From Sordaria brevicollis (Eukaryota > Ascomycota > Sordariomycetes > Sordariales > Sordariaceae), in NCBI GenBank assembly GCA_033439795.1, contig JAUTDP010000002.1, forward strand, positions 992,001 through 1,056,000: DNA of 64,000 nucleotides. The letters are read 5' to 3'. Both the position numbers and the translations under genes were made by a program. Each line of letters opens with the position of its first letter. Position 1 is the first letter of the stretch. Below the pieces are notes generated by a model. That model was not told the DNA's origin. It did not search any database and saw nothing but the letters and a program-made list of their open reading frames with translations. This document shows, in pieces, positions 10,418-21,146 of the stretch.

Positions 10418-11594
10418 ACTCCAGTCTCCGGTGGACCTGTGTGAGGCTTGGACTCGAGCCATGCAAAGTTCTTTTTCTCTCCTTGGTCATTTGTTGTTCT
10501 GGGCGACCCAAAGAACTTGAGATTCTGCAGTGAAACTATCAGTCTGATGGCTCAGGATGCGACAAGGTAAAGGGCTGCAAACTTCATTCAATGATCCAGG
10601 GGCAACAACCGCAGAAGAAGATTCATTGCTCCTGCTCCGAAAGTCAAACCCACAAATTTCGGAGCCAACATCAACTGCAGGTTGCACCGCGACTTCCCTG
10701 TCAACAGAATCAATGGGATAAACGTCCTCAAGGTCTATCCACTTTCCCCACGATGATTTCCTTCTGATCTGCGAAACCCAGGGGCAAGTTGCCTGGTCCT
10801 TCTCGCCGTTCTGGCAAGAGCTTTCAATCCCAGTGCTTGGCAATCCTGTACGGAACCCTGGCTTACATCGTCACTTCCGTGTTGGTTCGCGCCCAGACTT
10901 CAAAGAACCTGGTTTGTTAGTGCGTGCTAACGACCCATATGGAAGTACTAGAAGCGGGCGGAGAGAAATTGGGTGAAGGAGACGAGTGAGAGGAAATGTG
11001 TGTCGATTCTGTCCTTCGCGGTGGAGGATGAACTGCAGGAGAATTGGTAACCCAGGTACATTACGGCAGATGCCGAATATGACTTTCATCTCGAATGTTG
11101 CAAAAACTTTAATCAGGATACACTTTTGGCTGTTGAACCCGACGTCAAGATAAGGTGTGTTTGCTTGACAGCAGGCTTTGTCCAAGTTGATGTACTGTGC
11201 GGACCGGGATGGAAGTATCACCGAGTGTCGTCACCGCTATGGGAGAACTGGTTTTATCTGTCACTCAGAAGCCTGCTTCCATTATCTATCTGCTTGATAT
11301 CTAACTGTAAAGACTGTCGAATCCCATACACTCCACCAACGTTATCTAGCTACCCAAAGCTACAATGAGAGGGCCAGCCTCCCATCAGTCAATGGTTAAC
11401 ACCAACAAGGCCCAGTCCAGCTGAAGGTCAATCCCAAAATCCGGCACCCCTTTCCTAAGGCCATGCACTCTTCAGGTCCCCATAAAGAGGCTCTCAACAG
11501 TAAGCCTAGCCAATGGCTTCTTCCAGTGCGCTCCGTCCGTCTCACCACCTGACAAACAGGACCCTCAATCGACCACCGGAAGGAAGCATCACAG
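10418..11594. other. Intergenic, no gene seen
   Basis: Two minus-strand frames of 116-118 codons (10487-10843 and 10871-11221) have no recognisable features, and I found no convincing splice pair joining them. I treat the stretch as non-coding. Confidence 0.4.
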
Positions 11595-11629
11595 GGACGG
11601 AGACGGAGACGGAGACGGAGACGGAGAAG
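11595..11629. repeat. GGAGAC hexanucleotide microsatellite
   Basis: There are four perfect GGAGAC units at 11599-11622 with imperfect units on both sides. It lies 6 bp beyond the stop codon of the small cysteine-rich protein gene, so it would be transcribed in its 3' UTR. Confidence 0.9.
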
Positions 11630-11634
11630 AACTC

Positions 11635-11796
11635 CTACTTCTTCCCGTCCGGGTGTTTGGGGCAATAGAGTCCCACCTCCACTTTTATTCTCTCGATCTG
11701 ATGGCCAAGTGTCCCATACGCTGCGCACCGATCAACGGCATTTACGTAGTACGTGCACCCGCACCCCGAGTAGACTTCGGTTATCTCCTTACACAT
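11635..11796 (-). CDS. Small cysteine-rich fungal protein (53 residues)
   Basis: I start at the ATG at 11796, giving a protein that opens MCKEITEVYSGCGCTYY and ends CPKHPDGKK. Many filamentous fungi have short proteins beginning MCK/MCQ followed by a Y.CGC block, a C.....Y.R.GH segment and a final CPxH; this copy has C2, C12, C14, C24, C45 and H48. The pattern suggests a small metal-binding fold, but the function of the family is not known to me. The frame stays open 111 codons upstream, with low-complexity Ser/Pro/His sequence that looks like 5' UTR. The call rests on the family-like C-terminal pattern, with no neighbour or splice evidence. Confidence 0.6.
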   Translation of the reverse strand: MCKEITEVYSGCGCTYYVNAVDRCAAYGTLGHQIERIKVEVGLYCPKHPDGKK

Positions 11797-13265
11797 GGCT
11801 GGCTGGCTTCGTAGTGCGTTTTTCTTGGGGGGGGGATGATGGAAGTTTGGGGAGGAAGTTCTGCGATTTGCAAGGGCTTCGTCGGATATATTGATTGATG
11901 CAACGACTGGTATTGGAGTTGGGCTTTGGATTTCTGTTGCTGGATGTGGGCGGAAGGTCTGACCGGAGTGCCTGAGTGGGCTTGGGTTGAATTTCTGCTT
12001 CAGCGAAGGTATGGGAACGAAGTGATGGGAGTTTGTTGATGGTATCTGTGATCGAAGTCCGGCTTCGGTGCAAAGAATGGTAGAATGCGAAGATGGTTGT
12101 CGATGGTGTTGAAAGTTGCGGAATTCCATGGCGTCGACCTCGTCTCTTATACTCGTGAGCTCTTGCGCAGAATGAGCTTAACCGCCAGACGGTCAACGAC
12201 GCTCGATCGTGATCATGAAGATGCCATTGTTGTCCATCCTTAGTTGGTGACAGCCAGACGAACAACATCATCGCGACTCGTCCAACATGGAGTTCTCTTT
12301 GGTCATCTGAGTAGGAGACGGTAGTGTTGGACTCTGGTCTTGTTGGCAACTGATGGTCGTGGGAGCATCAACAGGACTTGCAATGCGCTGGTCAAAGATC
12401 AAAGGTGCTTTCATGGTTGCCCAGTTCTGTTGCAAGTACTTGTAGGTACGTATTCCCTTTACATCTTGAGTTCAGCAGGTCTGGAGTACTTAGTTCCGGA
12501 GTTTGAGCAACAGCTGGTCAGCTGATGAGTGCCCAAAGGCTGTAAAGACCAGATGATGCTTCATTACCTGGTTTAGACTAATTGAGAACCAACATCTTAC
12601 GACAACCTCACTACGAAACGCGACCAACGCTCTGGAAAGCTTTGTCGAAAAACTTCATTATCGTGATCACCTTCAAAGAAGGAGAAAGGGGCATCGCGGC
12701 CCCCACGCTGTCAGTTCTGGTTGAAGTCTGGAGGTCAACACCATCGTTGGAACTTACTTGATCCTTCAAGTTGCCCGACGCGGTAACACCAACATATCAC
12801 AATTCCACAACCATCACGAGTGCGGCACAGAGCCTCATCTCGAAAATCTCACCAATCAGCCCTGGGTCAAGGGATAGAGAATTCCCATTTGAGTATCTAC
12901 ATCGCGTGAGCGAGTTGCGACAAAGAGTTTACGGTGTGCTGCCAGGCCATGAAGTGTATGAGAGAGCCGAACAGTTGTTGGTATCAATGCCCTGCAAAGG
13001 GGAAGAAAGACTTGTCCCTGCAATTTGCCCACATGTGATGAAATTGACGGAAGTATCATCCTAAAACAACAGAAACGACAATGAATGGCCCTCTAGACCT
13101 TATGGGTTCGACATACCCCGCGGGTCTGTGCCAAAGGAACGTTGTACCTGAGAAGGAGGTAGGTACTTGAGGCTTGTGTTACGGTCTTGCGACCTGTTCT
13201 CAACTCTGTACTGATCGAACAGGGAAAGGAAACCACTTAGCGCCTAATACCCTCCCCACGTACCG
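11797..13265. other. Intergenic, no gene seen
   Basis: This is the region downstream of the P450 and upstream of the small protein. A plus-strand frame of about 95 codons (ending at 13064) has no start ATG at its 5' end and no recognisable features. Confidence 0.4.
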
Positions 13266-15016
13266 CTACTTTCCATCCTCAGACGCACCTCCAAACACCC
13301 TCCTCCGAATCTCAACCCTCACATCCTCCTTCGGCTTCGAGGGCCCCGGGCCGCCCACCATCTCCGGCACCTTCCACTCCCCACCGCCCGCCGGACTGAT
13401 ATCCCACACCATGACCAACGAAGCGGCGATAGCCATCATCTCCTTCTCGGCAAAGACCCTTCCTCGGCAAATACTCAGCCCCGCGCCCCACGGCCTCAAT
13501 TTCCCGTACCGCGCGACCAGTTTGCCAGAGGCAGGATCCGTCTCGAGGAAGCGATCGGGAACAAACTTGTCCGGGTCAGGATACAAGGACGGGTCCCGCT
13601 GGGCGAAGCCGTGCGGGACAGAGAGGAAAGTACCCGGGTAGAGCTGGTGAACATGATCGCCGTCTTTGAGGGTGATGGGCTTTTTGACGCGGCAACTCGA
13701 GACGGCGCCAAAGGCCAGACGCATGGTCTCAAAGATGACGGACTTGAGGAGCTGGCACTCGCGGGATAAGTGGAAGTTATCTATTGCCGTGACGATTTTC
13801 GTGTTGTTGTCGTTTTCGGGGCAGTCGGAAAGGGTGATAAAGGGGGCAACTTCCTTGCGAAGAGAGTCGGCAAGACCAGGGGTGGAGTAGATGTAGAGGA
13901 TCAGCCAGAAGAGGACCGGCTGGGTGTTTGCGTTGCTGGCAAGGAGCGCCAGCAACTGGGAGGCGGCACGTTCTCTGTATGACCACCCATCCCGTTCAAA
14001 GGCCTTGTTGCGCTCCAGGAAAACGTCGCTGACGTCGGACATGTCGGCGCCATCGTCAACCTCCTCTCCTCGCTGGAACTGGGTGACTCGTCGGGAGAAG
14101 GCCTCGACTTCGTCTAGAAGCCGCTTCCGAGCTTCAAGACCTTCTTTCATAACCTTGAAGGGAAGCCATTCCGGCAAGTTGATAAACAGAAAGGGAATAA
14201 CTCGGTCAAACTTCCAAAGGTCTTCCTCAAGTTGCGGGTTGCGATCCAGCAGGTCGCGGCCGAAGATGGGTGGGATGGTGACGGAAGCACCAAAGTCAAC
14301 GATCAGAGCCGAGAGATTGGCTTCGAGGGCTGCATTTTGTCCGGGCATGTTTTCGGGGATGATAACTTTGGTATCGGCAACGCGTTCCCATCTCGTCATC
14401 TGCTCCCTGTCCTGACTGAAAGTGACAAACTCGGCCACCATCTTGGGAATATTGGCCCTCTCAAGGGCTTCAGTGGCATGGGTTTCGTTATTAAAGACTC
14501 TTTCGATCGGGGAATGCCAGGGCTTGAACATGGTGTCGACCTTCCTTTTCAATTCTGGTGTGTCGGGAAGTCCAAAGAAGCGGAGGAAGAGGTAATATCC
14601 ATGCCACTCGATGCTGACCGCGTGAGCCATCTTGGACGAGAACAGTCGGTCGACATCTTCATATCTGATGAGGGTCTGGTTTACTGATGAGAGGCCCCAG
14701 AATGAACCGCTGTATCGTCGGAGCTTGGAGCTATGAGGGTGAGGATATCAGCGAATGTACTAAAACTCACACCCAAAGGCTCAACTTACTAGATTCGATA
14801 AACGATACCCTCGCGTGTCCCACTTAGTAGGGAAATGACAATTCCCAGCTCAATGGGTGCCCAAGCTGGCAGCTCCTTGTGCTTGGGGGGCTCTTGACGG
14901 AATAGAAGTCTGTATAAAATGACAGCGAGTGAGATGGCAATTGCTGCCCTGGTGGTCGTGGTCAGACCATGGTACGTGATGAGAGCACGCTGCACAATTT
15001 CATTGACCGAGCTCAT
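13266..15016 (-). CDS. Cytochrome P450 monooxygenase, CYP7/CYP8-like
   Basis: There are two exons: 14790-15016 and 13266-14730. The 59-bp intron (14731-14789) has donor GTAAGT and acceptor CATAG, and the junction codon TAC rebuilds RIYSKLRRYSG. The protein has 563 residues. An N-terminal helix at about 24-41 (AAIAISLAVILYRLLF) followed by basic and proline residues anchors it in the ER membrane. The C-terminal half carries the K-helix ExxR (FETMRL) and the haem loop RPWGAGLSICRGR with the Cys ligand. The usual first Phe of the loop is Trp, as in CYP8A1-type P450s. The I-helix region reads LLALLASNANTQPVLFW, with Asn-Ala-Asn-Thr where many P450s have A/G-G-x-D/E-T-T; this also fits the CYP7/8 group. 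The substrate is unknown, perhaps a sterol or a fatty-acid derivative. Confidence 0.93.
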
Positions 15017-16735
15017 GATGCCAGCGTAGTCCTGTCAGGCTATGGTATTCCATTTGAGAATCGAGGAAAAGCTGCTGACGGGGACCGAACGTGTGTTGAT
15101 ATCACCATGTTGGCTTATAGCTTGTACACTCCAGATAGCTCCTGAAGCTTCAACGAACAATAAGAAACAAGCAAACCCTTGTTGCGATTGTTGTTGTAAG
15201 TGATGGTTTGTTAGCAGTTACGAGACGTCGCCTTGGCTAAGCCACTGGAAGGGCCAATCATGTTGATTTCTGGGGGAAACAAAGCGACATCAGATGATAG
15301 AGACAATCACAACGGGTGTGGCTGGTGCGGGGGTCGGACTGGCGGATATTTGCCCTTTGACACTCCTCCCGGAGCCGGATTCGGGAACTTGAGGTTCGGA
15401 AGACATCGGGGCGAGGTCAGTTTGTGGAGCCCGGGTCGGGAGTCTGGAAGTGGAGGTTGCTCCGGAGTCCGGACCGTGTCGCACAGAACACGACAGGATG
15501 CCGTGGCCCGTGAAGCTGAGGAGCTAGAACACTAACAGGAATGGCGGACACTTGCTACTGACGCTGTTAGTGTCTCCCAAGCCGTGCTCGCCAGGCACGA
15601 CTTCAACGCAAACGTCGAGCAACAGGAGAGAAAATTGCCACGACAGGAACGCCAATCAGGACACATTGTTCCTGGCGATCACCAGTTGGGAAAGATTTTT
15701 GGAAGATTCATGTGAGAAGTGTGAATTGAGTCACGGATGACGGGAGTTGATGTTTGGAGAATTGAAACAAGTAACGTCGAAGAGTGGAAAGAAGCTGAGT
15801 TGGCCCGTGCTCTTGAGAGGTTCGTGAGAACAGTGGAGAAATGCCTGCCCTATAAAATGACATCATGTCGCATTTTCCGGACAAAATCGTCCGTCCTCCT
15901 CACACAATCACACAACATCGCTCGAAGGAGCGCGGGAACGTCACGAACGTCTTCCTTTCCCACTTTCCCATCACTCGGTTGCTGTCGATAATTGTTGAAT
16001 ACCGCCAACATGATTTCGGACAAAGATGGTGTTCTGTCATGAATCATGAACGTCGCTCACGAAGAGCCACGATCTCTTCATTTTATAGACGAGGAAAGGT
16101 GAACACGACCAAATCACCATGGCCAGCACTCTGTCGTATTCGCAATATGGAATGACCGCCGACGAGCCTAAACCACATGATGCGACATGATGATATTTCT
16201 ATTCCAAGGGATGAAATTCCCATGCTTCTTTTCTCCCCAAAAAAACGTGCTGAAACCTGCACGCCGAGGAAGATTCGTGATGATCGACAACCGGGTCACA
16301 CGTGGTGGTCAAGCCCAGCCATCCGCGTTTTCAGCCATGTTTTCATGACTGACCATTCAGAAATCAGGCTTCATCACCATTGAAAAGCCGAGACAAAAAT
16401 ATCATCGGGAGATGCTAACCAGTTTTAAACAAGATACCCTCCATCATGTACAATTACATCACCATATCCCAACTTCAACCAACATTGAGACTGGAAATTC
16501 CGGCAAGCATGTGCATATCGTGCAGTCATCGAAGCCGTTATATGGTTCCTGAAATGCCAGGGAGACACCGCCGTTAATGAAGCTGAGGGTTTTTATAACT
16601 ACCCTTTACGCATCACTCATCCTCGGGGTCTTGAAGTCTTCACAGGGTCCTCTTCTCAGTCCGCACCTCATCAAATTCCATAAAAAAGAGTTGAGGCAGT
16701 GAGACCATCAAACTCAAACACCAAAGTCACCAACC
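15017..16735. other. 1.7-kb intergenic region, no gene seen
   Basis: It lies between divergent genes and probably contains both promoters. Frames up to 100 codons show no features. TATA-like CCTATAAAATG lies at 15849-15859. Confidence 0.45.
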
Positions 16736-17344
16736 ATGGCACCCATACCACTCCCAAACATACCCGCCTCAACAGTCGACAAGTTCGAAAACTTTGTCTT
16801 CAAACGGGTCGTCTACCCAGCCCTCCAAGGCGTCGAAGCCATCCACCACCCAACAAGAACCCTCAACTCCATCACCCGTCGCCAAGACGCCCCTCCACAA
16901 GCAACCGTAACCGTCATCCAAGAGACCGACCCCGATGACGACAACGACCCCGACGACGCCTCAACCCTCAGCGGCGGCGCCATTGCAGGTATCGTCATCG
17001 GCTCTATCGCGGGTTTGCTTCTTCTTATCTGGATCTTCCGCAGCTGCTCCAACCTGGGCGCTCCACCGACGGACGACAAGCCGAACGGCAAGGCGTGGTA
17101 CGATGGCGTGAGGGGCGAGGATCCGCCTAGACATATTGGTGGTGTCAGACATTCAAGGTCGAGGTCGAGGCATTCGCATAGTCATCATCGTGGACATTCT
17201 CATCATAGGAGTCATTCGAGGAGGTCGTCGATGAGGGAGGTGCCGGTTGTGGTGGCGGAGCCGGCGTATGTATACGAGGATCGGAGGGGGAGGAGTGGGA
17301 GGAGGAGTAGGAGTAGGAGTGTTTCGAGGTATGAAAGGTATTGA
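16736..17344 (+). CDS. Single-pass membrane protein with Arg/Ser/His-rich cytoplasmic tail
   Basis: A single exon of 202 residues with a Kozak-like CAACCATGG start. The N-terminal half has no clear signal peptide; a dibasic RRQ site is at about 49-51, then an acidic stretch (DPDDDNDPDD, about 65-74). One strong membrane helix follows (GGAIAGIVIGSIAGLLLLIW, about 80-99). The glycine-zipper AGIVIGSIAG style is common in fungal wall-sensor and single-pass proteins. The tail is rich in RS and HS repeats (RHSRSRSRHSHSHHRGHSHH) and ends RSRSVSRYERY. The layout suggests a plasma-membrane or ER protein with a positively charged, phosphorylatable tail. No enzymatic domain is present and the family is unnamed. 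Confidence 0.72.
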   Translation: MAPIPLPNIPASTVDKFENFVFKRVVYPALQGVEAIHHPTRTLNSITRRQDAPPQATVTVIQETDPDDDNDPDDASTLSGGAIAGIVIGSIAGLLLLIWIFRSCSNLGAPPTDDKPNGKAWYDGVRGEDPPRHIGGVRHSRSRSRHSHSHHRGHSHHRSHSRRSSMREVPVVVAEPAYVYEDRRGRSGRRSRSRSVSRYERY

Positions 17345-18019
17345 GGGGAAAGAGGGTTGACTGAGCATTGGGCCATGGAGATGAAAAGGGAATGAGGGTG
17401 CATAGGGCAGGTTGAAAGATTCGGGGCGAAGGGCGGGGATGAGATGAAGCATACGATGTTATGGTTCACGATCCGAAGAAGCAACGAATCAACGACTGGA
17501 TGACGACGACGTACTATTCTCTTCTCCGTACCACATCTTACACCCTCGTGGGAGAGCATGGCATGAATCATGAACGAACAAACCAGTAAATACAGACTCG
17601 ATAAGATGACTGTGAGGCTGCTTCTCTGATAAGACTGAAAAGTTGTCGAGTTGTGCTTTACTTTGACTGCGTAAAGTCTTGGCCAGCTCAAGGCCAACAG
17701 GAAATCCAATAATGACTAACGAATTGTCGCAATTGTATAATATTCCGGTTTCGTCTTCCATAGAGGCCGCGAATTGATAGAAAACGAAGTTTGTGTCCTG
17801 GTGAGAATGCCGGAACGGTCTGTCAATAACATGAATAAGCGACTTTCAGATCGACGTTCATGTTAGCACATGGTGCGGCGAAGCGCAAAAACACTAACAT
17901 ACTCACAGCACACGATGTACCTTGGCTGCACCTTATCAGCTTATCGGCCGTCAAGGTTGCATCCAGCCAGGAACGAAACCCCGCCCTTCCGGCACCTTTT
18001 GGCGGGAAACTCCACTCCG
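17345..18019. other. Intergenic, promoter region of trp-2 begins
   Basis: Minus-strand frames of 90-165 codons lie at 17212-17761 but lack features. Confidence 0.45.
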
Positions 18020-18026
18020 TGAGTCA
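18020..18026. promoter_or_regulatory. CPC1/Gcn4-type site TGAGTCA upstream of trp-2
   Basis: TGAGTCA (reverse complement TGACTCA) lies 193 bp before the trp-2 ATG. This is the consensus for the bZIP activator of general amino-acid control (CPC1 in Neurospora, Gcn4 in yeast), which induces tryptophan genes on amino-acid starvation. The sequence match is exact; binding is inferred. Confidence 0.7.
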
Positions 18027-18218
18027 CTAACGCGGCAGGCGGTGAAAATTATAGTGAGGGAAGCTGCCACTTTGACGGCCGCGATAGCGTCCGCGATCGG
18101 TCATTTTGACATCTTCCATGTATCTCGCAAATCCACTTGATCCTTTCCACTTTGTCAATTCATTTCCACCCAGGGAATCCCCTCCCGTTTTTTCTTCAGT
18201 AAAAAGTCACAGTTCAAG

Positions 18219-20052
18219 ATGGCTACCCTCGACATCAGGCCGTCCCTGGAGGACGCGCGCAAGCTCTTCGACCAGACATGCCAAGCATCAGCGACATCGA
18301 CAGCATCGCCCAGGCCCACCCTTCTCCCCCTCTGCATCTCCTTGCCTGCCGACCTCTTGACGCCCTCGGCCATCTACCTCAAGCTCTCCGCAGGGTGCGT
18401 CTTCGTTCTCCTCTCAAACCACCTCTTCCTGATCGCCTTGGATCCCGTTGCGAATAGCTCAATTGACTCACTCCGTTAGAGCGACAGCTGAATACTCGTT
18501 CCTCCTCGAGAGCGCGACCGGCAGCACCGAGACCGTCGGCCGTTACAGCTTCATCGGCGCCAACCCCCGAAAGGTCCTCGAGACCGGCCCCGGCTACCAA
18601 GATGTTGGCGATCCCATGAAGGCGCTCCAGCAGGAGCTCAGCAAGGACAAGGTCCTCAGCATTCCCACCCTCCGACTACCCAAGCTTACCGGCGGCGCTG
18701 TCGGCTACATCTCGTACGACTGCATCAAGTACTTCGAGCCCAAGACGGTCAAGGGTCGCGAGCTTAAGGACAACCTGCACATTCCTGAGGCGCTATTCAT
18801 GCTATACGATACCATGGTCGCCTTCGATCACTTCTCCTCCGCCTTCACAGTTGTTACCCACGTCAGACTTCCCGAGGACAACTCCGGCGACTTCGAGACG
18901 GCCTACAACGCGGCTTGCGACAGCATTCGTTCGACACTCGATCTGATCAACCAGCCCGAGACGCCGCTCCCTCCCAACTTCGAGCCTACTCCCGATGCCG
19001 ACCTAACATATTCTTCCAACGTTGGACGCCACGGCTACGAGACCTTTGTGACGGAGCTCAAGAAGAATATCGTCAAGGGTGACATCATCCAGGCTGTTCC
19101 GTCGCAGCGCTTTTCTCGCAGCACCAGCCTGCACCCCTTCAACATCTACCGCACTTTGCGCACACTCAACCCTTCGCCTTACCTTTTCTTCCTTTCGTGC
19201 TCCAACTTCCACATCGTTGGCGCCTCTCCCGAATGTCTAATGAAGACCGACGGCTACGCCAACCTTCCTGAGGATACCCGTTTCGGCTACAGCGCTGCTG
19301 AGGCCCGCTCTCGCCCCAAGATTGTCAACCACGCCATTGCTGGTACCATCAAGCGTGGTCTTAACTCGGAGGAGGATGACGCCCTTGCGGCCGTGCTGCT
19401 GTCCTCGACCAAGGACCGCGCCGAGCACGTCATGTTGGTCGATTTGGCTCGCAACGATGTCAATCGTGTCTGCCACCCGTCTACCGTCAAGGTTGACCGC
19501 CTTATGCGCATCGACCGCTTCTCCCACGTTCAGCACATCACCTCGGAAGTCTCCGGCCTGCTGCGCCCCGAGTGCACCCGCTGGGACGCCATGCGCTCCA
19601 TCTTCCCTGCTGGTACCGTGTCCGGTGCGCCCAAGATTCGCGCGATGGAGCTGATCTACGACCTGGAGAAGGAGAAGCGCGGCATCTACGCCGGTGCTGC
19701 CGGCTGGTTCGCCTACGATGTCGTTCGCATGGAGGGCGGCGAGGGCGACGCCCCCGTCACCACTTTCCTGAGCGAAGGACAGATGGATACCTGCATTGCT
19801 ATCCGCACCATGCTGGTCAAGAACAAGGTTGCTTACCTGCAAGCGGGCGGCGGTATCGTCTTTGACAGTGAGAAGACGGAGGAGTGGATGGAGACCATGA
19901 ACAAGTTGGCGGCTAACCTGCGCTGCATCGAGCTGGCCGAAAAGTACTACGGTGTTAGCACGGGAGCCAAGTCGGTGCAGGAGATTATTGAGGACGAGAG
20001 GAAGAAGGGTGACGAGTATTATAAGCTGCACACCATGAACGCTGGGGCGTAA
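18219..20052 (+). CDS. trp-2: Anthranilate synthase component I (TrpE homologue)
   Basis: There are two exons, 18219-18394 and 18480-20052. The intron (donor GTGCGT, acceptor CGTTAG) joins KLSAG to ATAEYSFLLES. The protein has 582 residues. The enzyme turns chorismate and glutamine-derived ammonia into anthranilate, the first step of tryptophan synthesis, and works with a separate glutamine amidotransferase subunit. The N-terminal domain holds the LLES element of the tryptophan feedback site and the GGAVGYISYDCIKYFEP block. The C-terminal chorismate-binding domain shows QAVPSQRF, AGTIKRG, MLVDLARND, HITSEVSG, GTVSGAPKIRAMELI and DTCIAIRTM with AGGGIVFDSE. All catalytic blocks are present and in order, so the gene looks functional. 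In Neurospora nomenclature this subunit is trp-2, and yeast uses TRP2. A CPC1 site lies upstream and a second TGACTCA lies inside the intron. Confidence 0.97.
18464..18470. promoter_or_regulatory. Second TGACTCA, inside the trp-2 intron
   Basis: An exact Gcn4/CPC1 heptamer lies 10 bp before the 3' splice site of the trp-2 intron. TTGACTCAC could equally serve as the intron branch-point region, so regulatory use is uncertain. Confidence 0.35.
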
Positions 20053-21146
20053 GTCTGGTGAAAATAATCTTTGTGCGTCAAAAGGAAGGCTGAATATACA
20101 GGATATCGATTGAAGCATCATCTGAAGATGCGCTCTAGGTGAAAATTGGTGTTGCAATTTCACATACCTGTTTATCGTTGACCCCCAGAGGAAACTGAAA
20201 TTCATGTGAAACAGATCAGCACTCTCAACTCCGGATTGGCGGTGGAGTGGTCAAAGCCAAGCATGCTTGCTCAAGGGGAGCCTTGCTTGTTACCAATCCC
20301 TCGGTTCCAGCTCAAAGAGAGAGCTGACGGGGCTTTCAACGAAAAAAGCTTCTTCCTTCGCGTCGTCTGCCCTTTCCTATCTCGTCCTTGTCAGGAACAA
20401 AACTCCATGATGCTTCTTCTGTCAACGAGAACCGACGACTAAACGGCCGGACTAACATATGTCAACCCTTCGTCTAATTCCCGCCCTTCCCCCCCTCCCC
20501 CCCTTCTCTTCGAATACCTCGGCGCCAACGATAACCAATTCTTTCTATGATCCCCACAACTTCTTCCAGAAACCCTCCCTTCTCAACTCTGTCGCCCCCG
20601 TTGAAGATCGAACCCAGGGTGCAAGCGGCCATTTTCCGCAGTCCACCGGCTACCGGGCCTAATTAGTCATGCTCGTGTTCGGATCAGATAAACGGAGTCC
20701 TTGAAAGTCCGTTTAATCTCGGCCCTATTGCCCCTATCATATTCAAGCGTATCACAACCGGCCGGCCGATAACGGTTCAAGTGGGAAAACCGAACAACTA
20801 GCGATCGCTTTAAACAAGGGGGTCAGAAACATTCCCAGCCACAATCCTAGATATTGCCGATCAAACTCCGCCCTTTCGGGTTCCGACCGAACGGGGGAGA
20901 CGCACTGCAACGACATCTCAACATCTGTACGACATCGCATGCGCCGAGAGAGGAGCAAGCATCCCGTTTTTTGTTCTTTTCCCTCGGTCGTAATCGACAA
21001 TAACGACAGTCCAAATGTTGTGCGGTCGTCGGCTTTCTGTTTCGCCGGCGTCAAAGAAATAACAGCGAGCGACCTGAGAAAAGGCCGAGAAAAGGAGCAA
21101 GCATTTGGAAGAACACCAAGCAGCTGGATTACGGCTGCACCAAGTC
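20053..21146. other. Intergenic, no gene seen
   Basis: trp-2 3' region and promoter of the rhodopsin-like gene. AAACGGA and TCCGTTT form a small palindrome at about 20689-20715. Confidence 0.45.

Noticed and set aside
12771..13064. Plus-strand frame of about 97 codons
   Set aside because: It has no ATG at its start, no features, and lies downstream of the P450 in probable non-coding DNA.
19237..20205. 322-codon frame antisense to trp-2
   Set aside because: Mirror frame of the highly codon-biased TrpE exon; no features of its own.
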